A DNA stretch of 6,175 bases from Bacteroidota bacterium (GTDB taxonomy: Bacteria; Bacteroidota; Bacteroidia; Chitinophagales; Chitinophagaceae), in NCBI GenBank assembly GCA_023391315.1, contig JAEWBD010000412.1, positions 1 through 6,175 on the forward strand, given 5' to 3'. The notes under the pieces were generated by a model that ran no database searches, was not told where the DNA came from, and saw only the letters and a list, made by a program, of their open reading frames with translations. Positions 1 through 4,638 of the stretch are shown here, in pieces (within the stretch, counting starts at the first letter, position 1; each line of letters begins with the position of its first letter). The translations under genes and the position numbers were made by a program.

Positions 1-376
1 GCATGGCACCGCCTGCTACCCACACATTTTCGTAATTTGGTTTCAGTTGTTCGTTTACAAGTTTGTTTAGGCCGCCTGAAAAAAATTCAACATTTGGCTT
101 GTCGGTTGCCAGGTTTCGGTTTGTCAATACGATTGTCGGCTTTTCGCCATAAGCCCAACCATAAGATTTTGAAAGCTCCAAAGCATGTTCATAAGTATGT
201 GAGCCCATTATATAGCAATCTATTGTTTTTAGAAACTCTTCCGGATCTTGCCCGTCAACGCCTTTGTCATACTTATGCGATGTATCAAACCACGAAATAC
301 TATTGTCGCTTTTGGCAATAATACCGTCAAGGCTTGAAACCATATGGATTGTTATTTTAAATTTGCCTGTTGACAT
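1..376 (-). CDS. Dihydrofolate reductase family protein (RibD C-terminal-like), partial, 3' end outside window
   Basis: Reading the minus strand from the ATG at 376-374 gives 125 uninterrupted codons that run off the left edge. The N-terminus (ITIHMVSSLDGIIAK, residues 8-22) is the typical first strand and MxxSLDG motif of the DHFR/RibD-C fold. IMGSHTY (56-62) fits the next helix/strand, TIVLTNR (81-87) a core strand, and VWVAGGAM (118-125) the glycine-rich nucleotide-binding turn. Family members usually have about 170-190 residues, so roughly the last third is missing. By family these are NADPH-binding, cytosolic reductase-like proteins; most standalone copies have no proven substrate and are not the essential folA enzyme. 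There is no clear Shine-Dalgarno; a TATATTTG box lies about 35 bp upstream. The gene is divergent from the aspartate kinase gene. The family call is strong; the exact reaction is unknown. Confidence 0.88.
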   Translation of the reverse strand, partial: MSTGKFKITIHMVSSLDGIIAKSDNSISWFDTSHKYDKGVDGQDPEEFLKTIDCYIMGSHTYEHALELSKSYGWAYGEKPTIVLTNRNLATDKPNVEFFSGGLNKLVNEQLKPNYENVWVAGGAM

Positions 377-410
377 TTTTGAGTTGTTGTTTTACAATGC
401 TGCTTACTCC

Positions 411-418
411 CAAATATA
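411..418 (-). promoter_or_regulatory. Putative -7 box of the DHFR-family gene
   Basis: The minus strand reads TATATTTG here, a perfect match to the Bacteroidota -7 consensus TAnnTTTG, and would give a leader of about 28 nt before the ATG at 376. No TTG sits at the expected distance upstream (a TTTG at 428-431 is only 9 bp away), so the assignment rests on one box. Confidence 0.4.
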
Positions 419-434
419 CGTTACCCGCAAACCT

Positions 435-459
435 TTGAAAATAATTGCAGCTACTTTTA
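435..459 (+). promoter_or_regulatory. Putative promoter of the aspartate kinase gene
   Basis: TACTTTTA at 452-459 matches TAnnTTTG except for the last base. A TTG at 435-437 could act as the -33 element, but the 14-bp gap is shorter than usual. The stretch TTGCAGCTACTTTT (445-458) is repeated exactly in front of mgtE (2243-2256), which supports a functional promoter core. Predicted transcription would start near 466, giving a leader of roughly 50 nt. Confidence 0.45.
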
Positions 460-464
460 CCCTA

Positions 465-480
465 AATGGTTTCAACCATT
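465..480. repeat. Perfect 7-2-7 inverted repeat at predicted aspartate kinase transcript start
   Basis: AATGGTT-TC-AACCATT is a perfect palindrome with a 2-bp centre. It begins about 6 bp after the putative -7 box, so it could be an operator for a dimeric repressor or form a hairpin at the 5' end of the mRNA. No poly-T run follows, so it does not look like a terminator. The structure is seen directly; its role is inferred. Confidence 0.5.
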
Positions 481-518
481 CCAACCAGTTATCTTTGCGC
501 GGTTTTCAAATAACATGT

Positions 519-1775
519 ATGAAGGTATTTAAGTTTGGCGGCGCCAGTGTAAATTCTGTTGAGCGTATTCAACATATAAAAGATATTTTGTCGGCTTATA
601 AAAATGAAAAGCTTATTGTTATTATTTCTGCAATGGGCAAAACAACCAACGCTTTGGAAAAAGTTACAGAAGCTTTTTATAATGGGAAAAAGGAAGAAGC
701 GCTGCAATTATTTAATGTTATTAAAAACAATCATCTTACTACCGCTAAATATTTGCTGGTTACACATTACAATGCCTGTTATGAGCAACTGAATAATTTT
801 TTTACCGAAGTTGAATGGCTGCTGCATGATAAACCTGTGCAGGGCTATGATTATTACTACGACCAGGTTGTTTGTTGCGGCGAACTGTTAAGCACCTGCA
901 TCATCAGTTATTACCTGAATGAAGCAGGTATTGCCAATAAATGGGTTGATGTGAGAGATATCATCCGCACAGATGATAATTTCAGGGAAGCGAATATTGA
1001 TTGGGATTATACCTCAAAAAAAATAATGCAACTGGGGGAAGAGAATGATAATAATATTATGCTTACGCAAGGGTTTATAGGCAGCACCGATGAGAACGAA
1101 AGCACAACCCTTGGCCGGGAAGGCAGCGATTATACAGCCGCCGTATTTGCTAATATATTGAATGCGGAAAGCCAGACAATATGGAAAGATGTGGAAGGTG
1201 TAATGAGTGCCGACCCTAAGCAGTTTCCCGACGCGCAGTTAATGCCTGAACTAAGTTTTGATGAAGTAATTGAAATGGCATATTACGGGGCGCAGGTCAT
1301 TCATCCTAAAACCATAAAGCCCTTGCAGAACAAAGGCATCCCTTTGCATGTAAAATGTTTTTTGGATGCTTCATTATCCGGAACCATCATTTATAAAAAG
1401 CAAATAAAAAATCTCCCGCCTATTGTTATTATAAAAGAAAGGCAGGCTTTGATGCATCTGCATAGCCAGGATTTTTCTTTTGTAGGGGAGAAACCGATGA
1501 GTGAGCTGTATAAAATGCTTGGCGAATTAAATGTCAAACCTAATCTTATACAAACCGGCGCCATCAGCCTGCAGTTATGTTTGGATGACCGCGCCGAAAA
1601 AATTGAACAGCTTGCTGCCGCAGCCAGTTTGATATTTGATGTGCAGGTTGAAAAAGACCTGTCACTGTTAACCATCAGGCATTATAATAATGATTTGCTG
1701 TTGAAGATGACCAGTAATAAACAAATCATTCTAAAGCAGCAAACACCGGAAACGGTGCAGGTATTATACAGGTAA
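519..1775 (+). CDS. Aspartate kinase (aspartokinase), monofunctional
   Basis: This 418-residue cytosolic enzyme phosphorylates L-aspartate with ATP to give 4-phospho-L-aspartate, the first step toward lysine/diaminopimelate, threonine and methionine. Family motifs are in order: KFGGASV (5-11), SAMGKTTN (37-44), CGELLST (120-126), TLGREGSDYTAA (197-208), the nucleotide-binding VEGVMSADP (225-233) and MAYYGAQVIHPKTI (253-266). An ACT-like regulatory segment begins near 310, but only about 40 residues follow the strand LSLLTI (381-386), so the second ACT unit looks reduced. No homoserine dehydrogenase domain is fused. The ATG at 519 is chosen because KFGG lies at residues 5-8, as usual in the family; the frame stays open upstream to 264, but that stretch overlaps the divergent gene and lacks family sequence. 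The gene converges with the SET gene after 16 bp. Whether it is the lysC- or thrA-type isozyme cannot be told from sequence alone. Confidence 0.96.
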   Translation: MKVFKFGGASVNSVERIQHIKDILSAYKNEKLIVIISAMGKTTNALEKVTEAFYNGKKEEALQLFNVIKNNHLTTAKYLLVTHYNACYEQLNNFFTEVEWLLHDKPVQGYDYYYDQVVCCGELLSTCIISYYLNEAGIANKWVDVRDIIRTDDNFREANIDWDYTSKKIMQLGEENDNNIMLTQGFIGSTDENESTTLGREGSDYTAAVFANILNAESQTIWKDVEGVMSADPKQFPDAQLMPELSFDEVIEMAYYGAQVIHPKTIKPLQNKGIPLHVKCFLDASLSGTIIYKKQIKNLPPIVIIKERQALMHLHSQDFSFVGEKPMSELYKMLGELNVKPNLIQTGAISLQLCLDDRAEKIEQLAAAASLIFDVQVEKDLSLLTIRHYNNDLLLKMTSNKQIILKQQTPETVQVLYR

Positions 1776-1791
1776 AAATTTGTGGAGTGCT

Positions 1792-2172
1792 TTACTTCGT
1801 ATCGAACCAAACCGGCGTTGTATCATCCGGCGTCGCATTATAATTTATATAAAGTTCCTCGCCTTTTTTAATATCTTTTACAGCCCGTACGGTCATACGT
1901 TTTTTTCCGAATTCCATTTCATATTCGCAATTGGCATCGTAACTATGGTTATACATGGACACGTAACCCAATGCAACCGCGGCTTTCTTTTTATCATCAC
2001 CCCATTCAAAAACATAGTGGAATAATAAGGTTTTTTCAATGGCTTTGCGTTCTTCAGGGCTTAATACAATTACCGGGGATATTTCTATAACGGTGCCTTT
2101 TTTAATATTTTTCACTGCAAATACGCCCCTGCCGCGTTTTGGCGATTTGCCAATAGTTACTGCTGCTATCAT
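1792..2172 (-). CDS. Small SET-domain protein, putative protein-lysine methyltransferase
   Basis: This 126-residue protein consists almost only of a SET domain. The visible signatures are GRGVFA (14-19) in the N-terminal SET strand, the S-adenosylmethionine-binding NHSYDANCEY (75-84), corresponding to the NHSCxPN motif of eukaryotic SET proteins, and GEELYINY (104-111) with the C-terminal tyrosine of the active site. The family transfers methyl groups from S-adenosylmethionine to lysine side chains; substrates of bacterial members are mostly unknown. There is no pre-SET or cysteine-rich post-SET, no signal peptide and no membrane segment, so it should be cytosolic. The start is the ATG at 2172-2170; an in-frame TTG at 2196 would add eight residues without clear domain content. 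It is divergent from mgtE (103-bp gap) and ends 16 bp from the end of the aspartate kinase gene, so it appears to be transcribed alone. Domain call is strong, function tentative. Confidence 0.88.
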   Translation of the reverse strand: MIAAVTIGKSPKRGRGVFAVKNIKKGTVIEISPVIVLSPEERKAIEKTLLFHYVFEWGDDKKKAAVALGYVSMYNHSYDANCEYEMEFGKKRMTVRAVKDIKKGEELYINYNATPDDTTPVWFDTK

Positions 2173-2231
2173 GAAAAGTTTATGATTAGGCCACAATATA
2201 ATATGCGGCTTTTAATTCAGCACATTTAATA

Positions 2232-2257
2232 TTGATTTTTCTTTGCAGCTACTTTTG
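2232..2257 (+). promoter_or_regulatory. Putative mgtE promoter
   Basis: TACTTTTG at 2250-2257 is a perfect TAnnTTTG -7 box, and TTG at 2232-2234 is a candidate -33 element with a 15-bp gap, slightly short of the usual spacing. The start codon at 2276 would leave a leader of only about 12-15 nt, which is too short for an M-box magnesium riboswitch. The core TTGCAGCTACTTTT is identical to that in front of the aspartate kinase gene. Confidence 0.6.
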
Positions 2258-2275
2258 TTTACCTAATTTGCGCGC

Positions 2276-3682
2276 ATGAGCTTTGAATTAGAACAGCCTT
2301 CACTTTCGGAACAGTTTGACCAACTGATGCAGGCCAACGATCTTCAGGCTATACGCAGGTTTCTCGACGACCAGAATATTAGCGACGTTGCAGACCTTAT
2401 TTACGACAACCCCGATTATGAGGCGCAGATAATTGCCAACATGGCTATTAACCGCGCCGCCGCTGTGTTTAAGATACTTGACCTTGCCAGGCAAAAACAA
2501 ATTGTGCATGAACTGCCTTCGTTTAAAACAGCTGAATTATTGAACGAGCTTCCTGCCGATGACCGTACAGATTTCTTGGAAGAATTACCCAAAGAAGTTA
2601 TACGCGATTTAATAAAACTGCTCAACCCCGAAGAAAGAAAAGTAACACTGTCCATGCTTGGCTACCCGGAAGACAGTGTGGGCCGTTTAATGACGCCTGA
2701 TTACGTTTATGTTTATCCCTTCAACACTATTGAACAGGTGTTAAACATCATTCGCAAGGTTGGCAAGAATTCAGAAACTATTGACGTTATTTATGTCATT
2801 AACCGCAGGGGCGAACTGATTGATGACTTAAGGATACGCGATATAATTCTTTCTTCGCCCGATAAAAAAATTGAAGACCTGATGGATGAACGTGTAATTG
2901 CATTACACGTGAAAGATGACCAGGAACATGCCAACGAAGTATTTAAAATGAATAACCGCGTTGCCCTGCCGGTAACCGATGATAACAATATACTGCTTGG
3001 TATTGTAACCATAGATGATATGCTTTGGGTGGCCAACGAAGAGTTCAGCGAAGACATACAAAAGATTGGTGGTACCGAGGCATTGGATGAACCTTACCTG
3101 GATACACCGTTATTCAAACTGGTGCGCAAACGTGCCGGCTGGCTTATTGTATTATTTCTCGGCGAATTATTAACGGCAACTGCCATGGCGCGCTATAACG
3201 ATGAAATTGCCAAGGCCACCGTTCTGGCTATGTTTATTCCCCTTATTATGAGTAGCGGCGGCAACAGCGGTTCACAGGCTTCTACGCTTATTATTCAGGC
3301 TATGGCCGTGGGCGATGTAGGGCTGTCTGATTGGTGGCGTGTAATGCGCCGCGAAATTTTAAGCGGTCTTTTACTGGGCAGTATTTTAGGTGTTATTGGC
3401 TTTATAAGAATTTTCTTATGGCACATGCTTATGGTAAATGGTGTTATTGAAGATTTATATGGCGAACACTGGTTATTAATTGCCATAAGTGTAGGCATAT
3501 CTTTAATTGGAGTCGTCTTGTGGGGCACATTAAGCGGCTCCATGCTGCCCATTGCCTTAAAGAAGTTTGGCGCCGATCCTGCTGTGTCATCCGCGCCGTT
3601 TGTAGCAACGCTGGTTGATGTTACCGGCATTGTTATTTATTTTTCCATTGCTTATATGTTCCTGCAGGGGATATTATTGTAA
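2276..3682 (+). CDS. mgtE: Magnesium transporter MgtE
   Basis: This 468-residue inner-membrane protein is an MgtE-type Mg2+ channel/transporter, which by family works as a homodimer and is gated by cytosolic Mg2+. Domain order: a helical MgtE N domain (about 15-135, with repeated ELP turns such as ELPSF, ELPAD and ELPKE), two CBS domains (about 138-200 and 202-260), a connecting helix, and a transmembrane part of about five helices (about 286-466). The pore region carries the conserved SSGGNSGSQAS (326-336), and the last helix holds DPAVSSAPFVATLVDVTG (434-451). Asp448 in LVDVTG probably corresponds to the Mg2+-coordinating Asp432 of Thermus thermophilus MgtE (alignment by eye). Length matches the family (about 450-470). 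The ATG at 2276 follows a good promoter and has no Shine-Dalgarno. No partner gene shares its strand closely; the downstream spacer is 354 bp. Confidence 0.96.
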   Translation: MSFELEQPSLSEQFDQLMQANDLQAIRRFLDDQNISDVADLIYDNPDYEAQIIANMAINRAAAVFKILDLARQKQIVHELPSFKTAELLNELPADDRTDFLEELPKEVIRDLIKLLNPEERKVTLSMLGYPEDSVGRLMTPDYVYVYPFNTIEQVLNIIRKVGKNSETIDVIYVINRRGELIDDLRIRDIILSSPDKKIEDLMDERVIALHVKDDQEHANEVFKMNNRVALPVTDDNNILLGIVTIDDMLWVANEEFSEDIQKIGGTEALDEPYLDTPLFKLVRKRAGWLIVLFLGELLTATAMARYNDEIAKATVLAMFIPLIMSSGGNSGSQASTLIIQAMAVGDVGLSDWWRVMRREILSGLLLGSILGVIGFIRIFLWHMLMVNGVIEDLYGEHWLLIAISVGISLIGVVLWGTLSGSMLPIALKKFGADPAVSSAPFVATLVDVTGIVIYFSIAYMFLQGILL

Positions 3683-3696
3683 AAGGAAATTTATAT

Positions 3697-3733
3697 CTGT
3701 CAACAGTTGATACTTCATGGCAGCAAATTGCTG
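3697..3733. repeat. Two short palindromes just after mgtE
   Basis: TCAAC-A-GTTGA (3700-3710) and CAGCAA-A-TTGCTG (3721-3733) are perfect inverted repeats with a single central base, starting 18 and 39 bp after the mgtE stop. The first overlaps a second possible pairing, CTGT-CA-ACAG (3697-3706). They may help end or stabilise the mgtE transcript, but the stems are weak and no T-run follows. Confidence 0.35.
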
Positions 3734-3775
3734 AACCGTGATTTGCAGGATTAATGGATTTACCTTGTTTATCAT

Positions 3776-3827
3776 CTGACGCTTTAAATGCCGGCTGCCG
3801 ATGCGGTCAGACGCTTAAAAGCGTCAG
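3776..3827. repeat. Three-arm repeat with competing hairpins (GACGCTT unit)
   Basis: The unit GACGCTT occurs twice in direct orientation (3778-3784 and 3810-3816) and once inverted as AAGCGTC (3819-3825). Arm 2 and arm 3 form a perfect 7-2-7 palindrome (3810-3825). Arm 1, with flanking bases (CTGACGCTTTAAA, 3776-3788), can instead pair with TTAAAAGCGTCAG (3815-3827), allowing one bulge. Outer flanks TTTATCAT (3768-3775) and ATAATAAA (3830-3837) extend this larger inverted repeat imperfectly. The two pairings exclude each other. It could be a small dispersed intergenic element or a regulatory RNA structure. Confidence 0.55.
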
Positions 3828-3846
3828 ACATAATAAAGTTCTGCGC

Positions 3847-3870
3847 CTTGTTAATCTTGTTACTAACAAG
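3847..3870. repeat. Second three-arm repeat (CTTGTTA unit)
   Basis: CTTGTTA occurs twice directly (3847-3853 and 3856-3862) and once inverted as TAACAAG (3864-3870), giving a perfect 7-1-7 palindrome at 3856-3870 preceded by an extra direct copy. This repeats, with a different unit, the arrangement found at 3776-3827 about 20 bp to the left. Confidence 0.5.
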
Positions 3871-4036
3871 AGGTTCTATAAACGCCCACATTATCATTCC
3901 TGATTGAATTCGTTGGTTGCAAGGTCAATACAGCCCTGGTTGGATCATCCTAACACAATTGCTTTTGAATATCTGGTTTTTGAATGGTTTTATTATATTG
4001 GTAGCCAAATTTTAAAATTATAAACAGAAAAACATC

Positions 4037-4473
4037 ATGACCAGTATCAAAATTCTCTTATTAAGTTTAGTATTTATGGTATTTATAAGTTGCAAAACGA
4101 GTCAAATGAAACAATCATCTATGCCAATAACCGGAATGTTTAAAGTGTCAATACTTTATCCAAATGGAGAAGATAAAAAATTTGATATGGATTATTATGA
4201 AAAGAATCATATGCCAATGGTAGCGGGTTTTTAGGGAAGAATTTAAGATTTTACGAAATTGATAAAGGGGTGGCCGGCAGAGCATCAAATGATAAAGCAC
4301 CTTTTGTGGCTGTAGGTTATTTTTTCATTGATGATGTTGCTGAATATAATAGGGCAATTGCACAAAACTTAGATACCATCCGTACGGATATTCAAAAATA
4401 TACAAACATCCAGCCTGTCATTCAAATAAGTAAAATAAAATATGTAGGATACAATAAGGCAAGTAAAGAATAG
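4037..4473 (+). pseudogene. EthD-domain lipoprotein gene interrupted by a -1 frameshift
   Basis: The first frame (4037-4234) encodes 65 residues and stops at TAG 4232-4234. Reading on from TTA at 4231 in the -1 frame gives 80 more residues to the stop at 4473, for a 145-residue whole. The joined protein starts with a lipoprotein-type signal (hydrophobic residues 6-17, Cys19 after FIS). It then reads as an EthD-family ferredoxin-like domain: KVSILYPNGEDKKFDMDYYEKNHMPMV in the first part and APFVAVGYFF and YTNIQPVIQISKI in the second. EthD-like domains are small dimeric alpha-beta barrels, some linked to ether or polyketide breakdown; the reaction here is unknown. The break sits in a run of five T where six would restore the frame, so a one-base deletion (real or a sequencing error) is the simplest reading. 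The sequence across it, G GGT TTT at 4225-4231, also fits a -1 slippery heptamer. Neither half would be expected to fold as a complete EthD domain alone. Confidence 0.82.
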
Positions 4474-4522
4474 AAATAAGATTTTGATTAACCGGAACTT
4501 CTTTATTTAATATTATTGCAAC

Positions 4523-4617
4523 ATGCAAATAGTATTGACAGGTTACGGTAGAACGGGCAGGCTATTTAATAAGCAATAGCAAAAGAAAATAGCGATGAAA
4601 TTGTTTTAAAAATTAAA
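4523..4617 (+). pseudogene. Frameshifted remnant resembling the N-terminus of dapB (dihydrodipicolinate reductase)
   Basis: From ATG 4523 the frame reads MQIVLTGYGRTGRLFNKQ and then a stop at 4577-4579. Switching frame at 4573 gives AIAKENSDEIVLKIK. Together these resemble the first 30 or so residues of Bacteroidota DapB, which typically begin with MKIxLxGYGKMGK, the NAD(P)-binding turn, and continue to a second strand of the type HEIVLKI. One missing base near 4571-4573 explains the break. After EIVLKI the similarity ends and the fragment meets the 3' end of the convergent aminopeptidase gene at 4639. The intact enzyme has about 240 residues, so this can only be a dead remnant; a working dapB should exist elsewhere in the genome. 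The call was made by eye on a short stretch, so confidence is moderate. Confidence 0.55.
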
Positions 4618-4638
4618 CAGTCCGCAATCAAATTTTTT

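Larger units (their letters stand above)
3683..4036. other. Palindrome-rich spacer between mgtE and the EthD gene, no coding sequence recognised
   Basis: I see no convincing gene in these 354 bp on either strand. The left part (3697-3870) contains an unusual density of small perfect palindromes, listed separately: TCAAC-A-GTTGA (3700-3710), CAGCAA-A-TTGCTG (3721-3733), the GACGCTT set (3776-3827) and CTTGTTA-C-TAACAAG (3856-3870). None is followed by a clear poly-T tract, so a standard terminator for mgtE is not evident. The right part (3871-4036) is AT-rich and presumably holds the promoter of the EthD gene, but no box with good spacing could be assigned. Confidence 0.5.

Noticed and set aside
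37..321. Plus-strand open frame of 94 codons
   Set aside because: It is the antisense shadow of the DHFR-family gene on the minus strand, which has clear family motifs; the plus-strand translation has none.
264..518. Possible 85-codon N-terminal extension of the aspartate kinase
   Set aside because: The frame is open, but the stretch overlaps the divergent DHFR-family gene and the promoter region, and the kinase family motif KFGG normally lies within the first ten residues, as it does from the ATG at 519.
1780..2025. Plus-strand open frame of 81 codons
   Set aside because: It lies antisense to the SET-domain gene and its translation shows no recognisable domain.
2173..2196. TTG start for the SET gene adding eight residues
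   Set aside because: The ATG at 2172 is closer to the first SET-domain strand and there is no ribosome-binding signal favouring the TTG; it cannot be fully excluded.
2257..2275. M-box or other Mg2+ riboswitch in front of mgtE
   Set aside because: The leader after the predicted transcription start is only about 12-15 nt, far too short for a riboswitch.
3867..3950. Short minus-strand frame of about 28 codons in the spacer
   Set aside because: Open but bounded by stops on both sides, without a start codon or any recognisable family pattern.
3965..4001. Possible promoter of the EthD gene (TTG 3965 with TATATTGG 3994)
   Set aside because: The -7 candidate has a mismatch in a key position and the 26-bp spacing is too long; the alternative TTG at 3980 is only 11 bp away.
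4270..4473. Independent small gene starting at GTG 4270
   Set aside because: Its sequence is the second half of an EthD domain, and coding similarity extends upstream of the GTG to the frameshift point, so it is part of the broken gene.
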